Assembly: GCA_001896725.1 (NCBI GenBank) | Contig: MPPA01000009.1 | Coordinates: 62,001-126,000 of the forward strand | Origin: Methanococcoides sp. EBM-47 | GTDB lineage: Archaea > Halobacteriota > Methanosarcinia > Methanosarcinales > Methanosarcinaceae | Direction: 5' to 3' | Length of the DNA: 64,000 nt | Shown: piece after piece, positions 55,738-64,000 of the stretch | Layout of the letters: the number at the start of each line of letters is the position of its first letter | How positions within the stretch are numbered: position 1 is the first letter of the stretch | Position numbers and translations under genes: made by a program | The notes under the pieces: model-generated | Told to the model about the DNA's origin: nothing | Databases searched by the model: none | What the model saw: the letters and a program-made list of their open reading frames with translations, nothing else

Positions 55738-56835
55738 TTAAATAAAATGTGCTCTGGGTCTGATGACCCTGTTATCGCTATATTGCTCCATACAATGAGC
55801 TATCCATCCGGATATCCTGCCTATGGCAAAGACGGAGGTTGCCAGATATGAAGGAATGCCCAGGTCTTTATATAACACTCCTGAATAAAAATCTACGTTA
55901 GGGTATATGGGTTTATGCTTGTTCTCTACCATTTCATGATACATTACTGATTCTATTTCCTTGGCAAGATCGAACCAATGGCCATTACTTTTTTCCATGG
56001 CTACTTTCATTGCTATGTCCTTATAGATAAGGGCTCGGGGATCATAGGTTTTGTATACCCGATGTCCGAATCCCATTATTTTTTGCTTGTGTTCCAGATG
56101 TTCTTGAACATATGCTGCGATATTATCAGGTGAACCAATATCGTCCAGCATATCCATAACTCCTTTCCTTGCCCCGCCGTGCAGGGAGCCCTTAAGGGTA
56201 CACAGACCAGAGATAATGGCAGAATGCAGGTCCGAGAGGGTAGAAGCTGTTATTCTCAAAGCGAACGTCGATGGGTTCAGTTCATGCTCTGCACTGAGAA
56301 TAAAATCCTTTTCCATTGCCTCTGCTTCCAGTGCAGTGGGAAGCGTTCCTCTTAGCATATACAGAAAATTCTCCCCATGGGAAAGAGATGGGTCAGGAGG
56401 TATTAATTCTAGACCATGTGCCATTCTGTAGAAAGCTGCGACTATCGTTGGGAACAGGGCAATAAGCCTTATGGTCTTTCTGGCATTTGCCTGCTCTGAA
56501 ATATCATGCGGGTCTTCATCAAAATGAGCATATACGGAAATAGCAGTTCTTAAGACATCAAGGGACTCGTTCTCAAAATCACAAAACTTTAACATGTTCA
56601 GAAGATGTAGATTCACATTTCTCTCTTTACGAAGTTTCTTGGAAAACCTGTTCAGCTCTCCGGCATCGGGTATCTTTCCATATATGAGAAGATAAGAAAC
56701 CGCATCATAAGAAAGGTCTACAAGTTTTTCTATTTCTATACCTCTGTATTTAAGTATGCCCTGGACGCCGTCTATAAAAGATATTTGCGTATCCAAGGCT
56801 ACAACACCTTCTAAACCTTTTTTAAATTGATCCAT
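55738..56835 (-). CDS. citrate synthase (type II-like archaeal)
   Basis: 365 residues. Catalytic motifs are 'GSLHGGARKGVMDML' (His), 'GFGHRVYKTYDPRA' (His and Asp region) and 'YPNVDFYSGVLYKDLGI'. It joins acetyl-CoA and oxaloacetate to citrate. Aconitase is encoded 0.8 kb away on the same strand, so the pair starts the oxidative route to 2-oxoglutarate used for glutamate in Methanosarcina-type methanogens. A 2-methylcitrate synthase activity cannot be excluded. Confidence 0.92.
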   Translation of the reverse strand: MDQFKKGLEGVVALDTQISFIDGVQGILKYRGIEIEKLVDLSYDAVSYLLIYGKIPDAGELNRFSKKLRKERNVNLHLLNMLKFCDFENESLDVLRTAISVYAHFDEDPHDISEQANARKTIRLIALFPTIVAAFYRMAHGLELIPPDPSLSHGENFLYMLRGTLPTALEAEAMEKDFILSAEHELNPSTFALRITASTLSDLHSAIISGLCTLKGSLHGGARKGVMDMLDDIGSPDNIAAYVQEHLEHKQKIMGFGHRVYKTYDPRALIYKDIAMKVAMEKSNGHWFDLAKEIESVMYHEMVENKHKPIYPNVDFYSGVLYKDLGIPSYLATSVFAIGRISGWIAHCMEQYSDNRVIRPRAHFI

Positions 56836-57319
56836 TAAAAACCCCGTGTATTAGGAATGTGTTTTTAGTAAAATATGACACATACATGTTTTGTTCTAAG
56901 ATATTTAAGTGTTTTTGCAGATCATTATCTATTACGTCTGTTGCATCTTTTTTCAGGTTCCTTGATCCCAGTTCTGCAGTCTGCTTTATCATATATTATC
57001 ATAAATTATCATATGAGTGCATTTTTATTTTTTTCTGATATTTAGATATATCATGTTCAATACCTTGATTTTCAGACTGCTGTTTTCTTGTCCAAGGTAA
57101 TTAAAAAATATTTAAAAATATATATAATATATACTGATTTTTAATAAAATCGCAATCTATAGTTTCATATTGAGATCATTTTCCAGTATTTATAGAGCAA
57201 AAGCATTATATTTGAAAAAACATTGTATAAGCCAGTCAATTATGTTCAAAAAGCCTCCTATCAGAAACAGAGTGTCTCTTTTGGATAGATTGATATAAAA
57301 TAAATAGGAGGTAAAATTT
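56836..57319. promoter_or_regulatory. 484-bp intergenic region with a triple TTATCATA repeat
   Basis: Between the citrate synthase start and the divergent CxxC gene. At 56986-57015 TTATCATA(T/A)(A/G) occurs three times in a row at a 10-base step, one helix turn. The rest is AT-rich; 57118-57140 holds TATA-like runs. A long leader for the CxxC gene is possible. Confidence 0.5.
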
Positions 57320-57523
57320 ATGGACCGTAGAGGATCCGGACCATTCCAAGGAAACAGAGGCGGCGGTGGCCGTGGTGGTTTTAACAGGGAGAACAGAGAG
57401 ATGCATAATGCAACTTGTGCAGACTGTGGCAAGGAAACACAGGTACCCTTTGTTCCTGACCCCAACAGGCCAGTATATTGCAGAGACTGCCTGCCAGCTC
57501 ACAGGCCACCAAAGAGATACTGA
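57320..57523 (+). CDS. CxxC-x17-CxxC zinc-ribbon protein with RGG-rich start
   Basis: 67 residues. The N-terminus is Gly/Arg-rich (RGGGGRGGFNRENRE with an RGG-like pattern), followed by CADC-x17-CRDC, the CxxC-x17-CxxC domain described from Methanosarcina. Ribosome site GGAGGT is strong. The combination suggests RNA binding, perhaps in stress or cold response (inference). It reads toward aconitase, which is convergent (150 bases). Confidence 0.85.
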   Translation: MDRRGSGPFQGNRGGGGRGGFNRENREMHNATCADCGKETQVPFVPDPNRPVYCRDCLPAHRPPKRY

Positions 57524-57673
57524 ACATTTCAGTTATCAAAGCTCCAAACTATACTTACGGAAGATCTGCTGTCGGTATTACAACCGACATAGTTCTTTTC
57601 ACACTTTGTTTTTTGATAAATGCCCAATTACTACTGGACCTATGTGTTAATTCTAATATCATAGAAGGGAACC

Positions 57674-60451
57674 TCAATTCCCTTTTATCTTCTCCCTGAG
57701 GAACCTGTGTAGTATCCCTCCATTGCGGAAATATTCCACCTCAACGGAAGAGTTAAGCCTTGCCATGACGTTAAAGGTTATTTCGGTCCCATCTTCCTTA
57801 TGGGCCACAACCCTCAGTTCACTGGCAGGCTGCAACCTGGAGATATCCAGCAGATCATATACTTCGGTCCCATCTAATCCAAGGGACCCTGCATTCTCCC
57901 CATCCTTAAATTGCAGAGGCAGCACTCCCATACCAATAAGATTGCTGCGATGAATGCGCTCGAAAGATTCAGCTATCACCGCTTGTACTCCAAGAAGCTG
58001 AGTACCCTTGGCAGCCCAGTCGCGGGAGCTGCCAGTACCATACTCCTTACCTGCTATTATTATCAATGGGACCTTATCTTTCATATATTGCATGGCAGCC
58101 TCATAGATGTACATCTCTTGACTGTCAGGCAGATGCAGGGTCCAGGAGCCCACTTTTCCTGGCACAAGCTGGTTTTTGAGCCTTACATTACCAAAGGTAC
58201 CACGCATCATGACCTCATGGTTTCCTCTGCGAGCTCCATATGAATTGAAATGCCTTTCATCTACATTGTGGTTAAGAAGATACTCCCCTGCAGGATAGCG
58301 TGCAGGTATAGACCCGGCAGGTGATATATGATCAGTGGTTATGCTGTCGCCCAGCATTGCCAGCACTCTTGCACCCTCAATATCCCTCTTTTCCCCTACA
58401 TCAAGTGGAAAATCCTTAAAAAATGGAGGCTCCTGGATATAAGTAGACTCTGGGTCCCATTTATACTGGGTCCCACTGGGAGCATTCATTTGTTTCCACA
58501 GTTGTGTACCTTCGAACACGTTGGAGTATTGCCTTTCGAACATTTCAGGAAGTACGTACCTGGAAACATGATCAGTGATCTCTTCCCTTCCGGGCCATAT
58601 GTCCTTTAGATACACTGGCTGTCCATTGGGATCACATGCAACAGGTTCCCGGGTAAGATCAATGTCCACTGTGCCTGCAAGGGCAAATGCCACCACCAGC
58701 ATAGGAGAGGCAAGATAGTTCGTCTTTACCTGAGCATTGATCCTGCCTTCAAAGTTCCTATTACCGCTAAGCACTGCAGCAACTGTAAGGTCCTTGTTCT
58801 TTATTGCCTGGGAAACTGAATCCTTAAGGGGGCCACTGTTACCGATGCATGTGGTACATCCATAGCCTACCTCATGGAATCCCAGGGCCTCAAGATAAGG
58901 TAACAATCCAGCTGCTTTCAGATAGTCCGTTACCACCCTGGACCCGGGAGATAAACTGGTCTTTACAAAAGGCTTTACCCGTAAGCCTCTCTCTACAGCA
59001 TTTTTTGCAAGCAGGCCTGCACCTATGAGCAGGGCTGGGTTGGAAGTATTGGTACATGAAGTAATGGATGCAATGACCACAGCACCGTGCGAGACAGAAA
59101 TATCATTATCATCACATTTGATCTTCAGAAGACCAGAGTGACCAGAACGTTCATCCCTGACAATATTGTATCCCCCTTCTTCCAGCCAGCGACTGTAGTC
59201 ATGGTCTGCTACAGGTACCTCTCCTCCTTTCTTCTCCCCGAAGGCCGTTTCCATTGCTTTATGGAACACCTGAGGCATTTCCGAAAGCATTATGCGGTCC
59301 TGAGGTCTTTTTGGACCGGCAAGACATGGCTCCACGGTGCCCATATCAAGTTCCAGCGTATGTGTGAATACAGGCTCTGGTGAATCGTCATTTACGAACA
59401 ACCCTTGTATCTTCAGATACTCCCGGACCATATCCACATGTTTCTTATCCCTGCCTGTCATAAGCATATACTCCATGGTCTTCTCGTCAGCAGGGAAAAA
59501 GCCCATTGTAGCACCATATTCCGGGCCCATGTTCGCCAGAGTTGCTCTTATCGTAAGATCAAGAGCTCTCGCCCCAGGCCCATAGAACTCCACGAACTTA
59601 TCAACAACTCCATGTTCCCTTAACATTTGCGTTACAGTAAGAACCAGGTCTGTTGCTGTAACTTCATCCTTCAGATCACCATATAGTCTGAAACCGACCA
59701 CCTCAGGCACGGTCATGTAATAGGGCTGGTCCAACATCACGGCCTCGGCCTCAATACCCCCTACGCCCCAGCCCAGAACGCCCAGACCATTGATCATGGT
59801 TGTATGTGAGTCCGTACCAACAAGGGAATCAGGATATGCCAGCGTTTCCGTTCCTGTGTTCCTGAAATGTACCAGAGGTGCCAGGTATTCAAGGTTCACC
59901 TGATGGATTATGCCTGTTCCAGGAGGTACTACTCTAAGATTATCAAAAGCCTGTTGTGCCCAGTGAAGCAGTTCATATCTTTCCTGGTTTCGGTGGAACT
60001 CGAACTTTTCATTGCAATGCTTGGCATAAGAGGTACCAAAATAATCCACCTGTATAGAATGGTCTATTACAAGGTCCACAGGGACCACAGGGTTGATCTC
60101 ACCAGGATCTCCTCCAAGTCTTTGCATTGCTGATCTTATAGCAGCCAGATCTACAACTGCCGGCACACCGGTGAAATCCTGCAGTATGACCCTGGAAGGT
60201 ATGAACGGTATCTCTGCTCGTTGTGCATTTTCAGGATCCCATGCGGCGAGGTTACGGATATCGTCCTCGGTCACAACTTCGCTTTCCGCATTCCTAAGAA
60301 GGGATTCAAGCAATATCCTGATAGAATATGGTAAACGGGAGATCTTTCCAATACCCATTTCCTCAAGTTTGCTCAGACGGTAGATCGTCACTTTTTCATC
60401 ACAGATATCAACGGTCTCTCTTGCATCGAACGGATTCTTTTTTCCGGTCAT
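57674..60451 (-). CDS. acnA: aconitate hydratase (AcnA/IRP1 type)
   Basis: 925 residues, the size of AcnA. [4Fe-4S] ligands lie in 'ASITSCTNTSNP' and 'VGYGCTTCIGNSGPL'. Also seen: 'GTDSHTTMINGLGVLGWGVGG' (shown as GTDSHTTMINGLGV), and the mobile domain with 'ITTDHISPAGSIP', 'NSYGARRGNHEVMMRGTF' and 'GSSRDWAAKGTQLLG'. It isomerises citrate to isocitrate. It is on the same strand as citrate synthase; the CxxC gene lies between them. Confidence 0.95.
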   Translation of the reverse strand: MTGKKNPFDARETVDICDEKVTIYRLSKLEEMGIGKISRLPYSIRILLESLLRNAESEVVTEDDIRNLAAWDPENAQRAEIPFIPSRVILQDFTGVPAVVDLAAIRSAMQRLGGDPGEINPVVPVDLVIDHSIQVDYFGTSYAKHCNEKFEFHRNQERYELLHWAQQAFDNLRVVPPGTGIIHQVNLEYLAPLVHFRNTGTETLAYPDSLVGTDSHTTMINGLGVLGWGVGGIEAEAVMLDQPYYMTVPEVVGFRLYGDLKDEVTATDLVLTVTQMLREHGVVDKFVEFYGPGARALDLTIRATLANMGPEYGATMGFFPADEKTMEYMLMTGRDKKHVDMVREYLKIQGLFVNDDSPEPVFTHTLELDMGTVEPCLAGPKRPQDRIMLSEMPQVFHKAMETAFGEKKGGEVPVADHDYSRWLEEGGYNIVRDERSGHSGLLKIKCDDNDISVSHGAVVIASITSCTNTSNPALLIGAGLLAKNAVERGLRVKPFVKTSLSPGSRVVTDYLKAAGLLPYLEALGFHEVGYGCTTCIGNSGPLKDSVSQAIKNKDLTVAAVLSGNRNFEGRINAQVKTNYLASPMLVVAFALAGTVDIDLTREPVACDPNGQPVYLKDIWPGREEITDHVSRYVLPEMFERQYSNVFEGTQLWKQMNAPSGTQYKWDPESTYIQEPPFFKDFPLDVGEKRDIEGARVLAMLGDSITTDHISPAGSIPARYPAGEYLLNHNVDERHFNSYGARRGNHEVMMRGTFGNVRLKNQLVPGKVGSWTLHLPDSQEMYIYEAAMQYMKDKVPLIIIAGKEYGTGSSRDWAAKGTQLLGVQAVIAESFERIHRSNLIGMGVLPLQFKDGENAGSLGLDGTEVYDLLDISRLQPASELRVVAHKEDGTEITFNVMARLNSSVEVEYFRNGGILHRFLREKIKGN

Positions 60452-60720
60452 ATTGTCACCTGTCAGTGTAAAACGTGTAATGATGGCTCAGGCGTATTGC
60501 CTATAGGTCTGCTATCGTAAATAGTGATCATGAATATTTACTAACTTTACTAACTGGTCATTCATACCAGCACTGAACGTTAACGTTGTCAGATGACAAG
60601 GTATCTCAAGGTATTTGTAGACTACCCTTGCTGAGAAGCAATGTAAAAGTGATCAGGTCATAAAAAAGTTATCAAAAAAGGTAAAAAAAAGTAAAGATCG
60701 ATCGATTTAAAAAAGTTTAC
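60452..60720. other. intergenic region upstream of aconitase
   Basis: About 270 AT-rich bases with poly-A/T runs and a near-palindromic GATCGATCGATT at about 60699. No gene is seen. It holds the aconitase promoter. Confidence 0.35.
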
Positions 60721-60897
60721 TCACATCTCAAGACCGTCAACCGACCGCTTGAAATATGCCATTCTTATGTTTTCATCGATATAATCAGAGAACTTGACCA
60801 GTTCCCAGCCATCAATACCCATCTTGTTGAGATCTTCTTTTGTCTGATCCCAGCTTCCAAACCTTACTGATCTGATCTCATATTCCCATGGCGTCAT
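60721..60897 (-). CDS. small DUF4177-like protein
   Basis: 58 residues translated by hand from ATG 60897 (GGGAGG upstream): MTPWEYEIRSVRFGSWDQTK... 'EDLNKMGIDGWELVKFSDYI' and 'RMAYFKRSVDG' follow the DUF4177 pattern (W-E-Y start, L-N-x-x-G-x-x-G-W-E-L-V, F-K-R end). Function unknown; a small beta-alpha-beta protein is expected. Confidence 0.75.
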   Translation of the reverse strand: MTPWEYEIRSVRFGSWDQTKEDLNKMGIDGWELVKFSDYIDENIRMAYFKRSVDGLEM

Positions 60898-61148
60898 TTT
60901 CCAGCCTCCCTTTTTTCAGTTCATTGCATTGTGCTACATAATTAGGGTAGGAGATAACACTATTTATAACTTTTGAAAAAAACAACTTGCGTGTAACTAA
61001 AATATACTTGATTTAGAAATAAGAGATGTAAATTTAAGAAGCAAATGATTCATATAAAAAGATTCATCCTTCAGATATAACGTTGAACTTAATAAGATTA
61101 AATTGAGTTACAATGCATCTCAGGCATTCCCTCCTTCAACAAAACCAC
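60898..61148. other. intergenic region
   Basis: AT-rich, no gene recognised. Confidence 0.3.
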
Positions 61149-61364
61149 TTACGATCCTTTATGTGAAAGGTCTGCAAATCCCGAAAAACTAAACAAGCTC
61201 TGTTCTTCATAAGTATCCATTTTCTTATCATATGCAGTGACAGCAACAACAGAGCCCAGGAAAAAATGCTCTCCCACATATACCCCTTCTTTTTCCCTAT
61301 GCAAAAAACCCAGCAATGAGATCCTTATACCAGGACCGAGGCAGATGAAAAAATAAAAGACCAT
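61149..61364 (-). CDS. possible 71-residue protein, unknown
   Basis: MVFYFFICLGPGIRISLLGF... has a hydrophobic start and a polar second half (SVVAVTAYDKKMDTYEE). AAAGGCAG lies before the ATG. No family. It could be real or a fragment; it is 41 bases from the phosphorylase gene stop. Confidence 0.35.
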   Translation of the reverse strand: MVFYFFICLGPGIRISLLGFLHREKEGVYVGEHFFLGSVVAVTAYDKKMDTYEEQSLFSFSGFADLSHKGS

Positions 61365-61405
61365 CTGCCTTTTCGTTAGTCTTTTGTTCTATTTTTAGGA
61401 TCGCT

Positions 61406-63118
61406 TCAGCTTATGAAATAGGCATTGAGCACATATTCCTGCATCATTCTATGGGTATTGAAAAATGAACCGTTAATGGCAATGGAATGTGCCATCATAC
61501 TAATGAACTGGTCTCTATTGTTATAGAAAAGAGGAACGATCATCTTTTCCAGTTTATCATACAAAGAGTCCGCATCAAGGGAATGATCACGGTTCTCTCC
61601 GTTCCCTATGACCGGTTCTCCAATGGACCAACCTGTCACCCCTTCTATGTTCCCTTCTATCCACCAGCCGTCCAGTACGCTCAGGTTGGGAATGCCGTTT
61701 AGAGCAGCTTTCATTCCACTGGTCCCAGAAGCTTCCAGAGGCGGTTCAGGAGTGTTCAGCCAGATATCCACTCCAGATGTTATCATGGCACCCAGGGTCA
61801 TGTTGTAATTTTCAAGATATACAAGCTTGATATTGCCATTTAGACTTTGTTTAGCATGGAATATATGCTGGATAAGCTTCTTAGCTTCATAGTCCCTGGG
61901 ATGCGCCTTGCCGGCGTATATGATCTGTATATCCCCTACCTGTGTGGATATTCGTTTTAATCTTTCCAGATCTTGGAACAGCAGATCAGCTCGCTTATAT
62001 GTTGCTGCCCGCCTTGCAAAGCCTATGGTCAGTATGTTCTCATCCATGAGAACACCTGTTTCTTTATTGACAAAATCGATCAGTTTCTTTTTAGCCTGCA
62101 TATGGGCACTCCATATCTCTTGTTTTGGGATACTAAGCGCATAACGCAGGCTGAAATTATCCTGCTTCCATATAGGTATGTGTTTGTCAAAAAGCTTTTG
62201 AAAAGGTTCTGAAACCCAGGTAGCAGCATGAACCCCATTAGTAATGGAATTAATAAAGTAACCAGTAAATATGAGTCGGCTAGCTTCTCCATGCTTTCTT
62301 GCTACTCCATTCACATAACGGCTGAAGTTAAGTGCCAGACGGGTCATATTTAGAGAATTGCCGTCATGGATCACCCCTTCCAAAGCGAAGAAATCCTCTC
62401 TTTGACCAAGCACCTTGCGTGCCATATCTATAGGGAATTTATCATGTCCGGCAGGAACAAGGGTGTGGGTCGTAAATACACATTTATGCCTCACAGCTTT
62501 ACTGTCATTTTCTATCAAGTATCCTCTGCCATCTTTTTTTGCGTGTTCGTCCAATAGTTCCAGTGTCAGAAGTGCAGCATGCCCCTCGTTCATGTGGAAA
62601 CTCTGGATATTTTGATAACCAAGGGCTCGGAGAATTCTGACGCCTCCTATACCAAGGATAACTTCCTGGCAGAGCCTATAATGCTCATCTCCACCATAAA
62701 GATGATGTGTCAAGGTCCTGTCCCATTCATTGTTCTCAGGCATATCTGTATCTAAGAAATAGAGAGGGACAGTAAAGCCGCTAACTCCTTTGACCTCGTA
62801 TTTCCAAGCCCTTAAATATATAGTTCTTCCTTCCAGTATAACGATAGTCTTCTGAGGTATTTCCTCCAGATGACCTTCTACATCCCAAGCAGCTGGTTCT
62901 TCACGCTGCCACCCATCTGCTTCGATCTTCTGATGGAAGTACCCTTTGCGATAAAGAAGAGTTACCGCAACCATCGGCACCTTCAGATCAGCTGATGAAC
63001 GTATTGTGTCCCCAGCCAATATCCCTAAGCCGCCACTATAAGTGTTGATCTTTTCATCAATTCCTATCTCCATCGAAAAATAGGCTATTGATCTTTGATT
63101 GTTCGTTACTTGTTGCAT
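61406..63118 (-). CDS. glgP: alpha-glucan (glycogen) phosphorylase, GT35
   Basis: 570 residues, the short archaeal/bacterial type. '[27 protein letters not shown]' (shown as [20 protein letters not shown]) is the classic N-terminal signature, '[15 protein letters not shown]' follows, and the PLP lysine lies in '[14 protein letters not shown]'. It releases glucose 1-phosphate from stored glycogen. It is monocistronic with a 640-base gene-free region upstream. Confidence 0.95.
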   Translation of the reverse strand: MQQVTNNQRSIAYFSMEIGIDEKINTYSGGLGILAGDTIRSSADLKVPMVAVTLLYRKGYFHQKIEADGWQREEPAAWDVEGHLEEIPQKTIVILEGRTIYLRAWKYEVKGVSGFTVPLYFLDTDMPENNEWDRTLTHHLYGGDEHYRLCQEVILGIGGVRILRALGYQNIQSFHMNEGHAALLTLELLDEHAKKDGRGYLIENDSKAVRHKCVFTTHTLVPAGHDKFPIDMARKVLGQREDFFALEGVIHDGNSLNMTRLALNFSRYVNGVARKHGEASRLIFTGYFINSITNGVHAATWVSEPFQKLFDKHIPIWKQDNFSLRYALSIPKQEIWSAHMQAKKKLIDFVNKETGVLMDENILTIGFARRAATYKRADLLFQDLERLKRISTQVGDIQIIYAGKAHPRDYEAKKLIQHIFHAKQSLNGNIKLVYLENYNMTLGAMITSGVDIWLNTPEPPLEASGTSGMKAALNGIPNLSVLDGWWIEGNIEGVTGWSIGEPVIGNGENRDHSLDADSLYDKLEKMIVPLFYNNRDQFISMMAHSIAINGSFFNTHRMMQEYVLNAYFIS

Positions 63119-63764
63119 GTTTTTCCCTCGTGTTCTATTAATGTAAATGATCAGGTTACTGATATTTTAAACCAAAATTTTTATTTTTTCAATACATTAT
63201 AATGTAAGTTATGATCTTGATTATGATAGCAATAGTTCCGTTTGTTAAATTTGGATGCTTCATATACATTCCGATATCTTCAGGCCTCTTGTACTACCCG
63301 GTTGCATGGTAATTGTTCTAGATATACTGATTTTCACCAGTTTTACAGGTTTGATTTTTAACTTTCTATCCAGTATTTATATTTTATCTTACATGATCAC
63401 TTAATTTATATTTTCTACATTAAACATATTCATAAAAGATTAACTGAAATCTATTATTGAACAAAGCACTAACAACTTTTGCTTCTTAGCCATTTTATTA
63501 AATATTTTTTTAATTATATAAAACTAACCTCTCCATTTATAGATTTGAAATAACTTCCCAGATTTCAAACGGAGATAAAAGAGAACTGATATCTCCATAA
63601 ATGGTACTCTTTGTTTAAGATATTATTCCAGGACTTTATTTCAATATCAGGATAAATACATAAAACAATTATTCATATATATACACTATTGAGCCTATAT
63701 CAAAACTATGAATTCTACTGCTTTAAATTATATTACGAAGCTGGAATGGAATTCAAGGAACTTC
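63119..63764. other. 645-bp gene-free region with a structured element
   Basis: AT-rich DNA between glgP and the EamA transporter. Apart from the three-way-junction element at 63533-63604 and the glgP promoter region, I find no gene or repeat. Confidence 0.5.
63533..63604 (+). ncRNA. candidate structured RNA: perfect three-way junction
   Basis: Three perfect stems nest in 72 bases: P1 CCATTTAT (63533-63540) with ATAAATGG (63597-63604); P2 TTTGAAAT (63544-63551) with ATTTCAAA (63562-63569); P3 GGAGATA (63571-63577) with TATCTCC (63590-63596). Junction linkers are only 3, 1 and 0 bases. TATATAAAA lies about 18 bases upstream on the plus strand, so a plus-strand transcript could start at or near P1. 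It could also be a small MITE or an RNA leader; the strand is not certain. Confidence 0.45.
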
Positions 63765-64000
63765 TCATACCGATATAAGGATTATAGCGATCATGGAGAA
63801 CATTACTCCTACCCATTGACTTATAGTAAGCTGTTCTTTTAATAATGTGCATGCCAGCAATGCTGTAACTGCAGGGCTCAATGACGATAGGATCGTGGCA
63901 GTATCCAACCTTCCGACTTGTGAGGCAAAAGCAAATAAGATAGCGCCTCCTGTATTAAATAACCCTGCAAGGATACCTATCACAATTATATCAGATGTTG
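63765..64000 (-). CDS. EamA/DMT-family transporter, partial (5' end outside the window)
   Basis: The frame is open to the window edge, so the start and most of the protein lie beyond 64000. Visible are helices 'ILAGLFNTGGAILFAFA', 'SLSPAVTALLACTLLKEQLT' and 'QWVGVMFSMIAIILISV', the closing EamA repeat (TxLLxExLTxxQxxGxxxI). Substrate unknown. Confidence 0.85.
   Translation of the reverse strand, partial: TSDIIVIGILAGLFNTGGAILFAFASQVGRLDTATILSSLSPAVTALLACTLLKEQLTISQWVGVMFSMIAIILISV

Overview
The window looks like a chromosomal segment of a methylotrophic methanogen of the Methanosarcinales, probably Methanosarcinaceae (Methanolobus/Methanomethylovorans-like). Evidence: formylmethanofuran dehydrogenase subunits B and D, a tetrahydromethanopterin:glutamate ligase (MptN), archaeal Pth2, a CxxC-x17-CxxC zinc protein and a sarcinarray-like surface protein, in AT-rich DNA with archaeal TATA boxes. 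Species cannot be fixed by reading alone. I found no rRNA or tRNA gene.

Layout. 0.2-7 kb: membrane DUF457 protein, CoA-binding protein, an operon of ferredoxin-thioredoxin-reductase-like protein, polyferredoxin, fwdB and fwdD (C1 metabolism), then pth2, mptN, a tiny ferredoxin and a phosphodiesterase. 7-17 kb: macrodomain protein, M20C dipeptidase, Yip1 protein, an ABC export system (ATPase, CARDB-like protein, two paralogous MacB-type permeases), a PLP decarboxylase. 17.6-26.2 kb: transposase remnant, then a MoxR/DUF58/VWA/VWA operon and pheA. 26.4-31.6 kb: a 1338-residue surface protein, a sarcinarray-like protein and guanine deaminase. 31.9-42.8 kb: small ORFs, an 18-repeat CRISPR array and a complete type I-E cas operon (cas3-cas8e-cse2-cas7-cas5-cas6e-cas1-cas2), all reading leftward into the array. 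43-48 kb: AATn tract, IS-end-like repeats, superoxide dismutase, an osmoprotectant (Opu-type) ABC operon, and an HTH regulator.

48.2-54.95 kb is the most unusual part. A gene for a membrane 4Fe-4S protein is cut in two by a 6,168-bp element. The two halves share the core TCGTTAT in the same reading phase, so exact excision would restore one ORF of about 204 residues. The element carries a tyrosine recombinase, an HUH rolling-circle Rep, an iteron-plus-hairpin candidate origin, a Zot/HerA-like ATPase whose C-terminal HTH was displaced by a 55-bp tandem duplication, a chain of tiny overlapping cysteine-rich genes, and two divergent regulators (AbrB and winged-helix) that appear to share a single symmetrical TATA box. 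It reads as an integrative plasmid or reduced provirus that acts, at least potentially, as an excisable switch of a host Fe-S gene.

55-64 kb: small membrane protein, SRPBCC protein, citrate synthase, CxxC zinc protein, aconitase (citrate synthase and aconitase give the oxidative entry toward 2-oxoglutarate), DUF4177-like protein, alpha-glucan phosphorylase, a compact three-way-junction structure in a gene-free stretch, and a truncated EamA transporter at the window edge.
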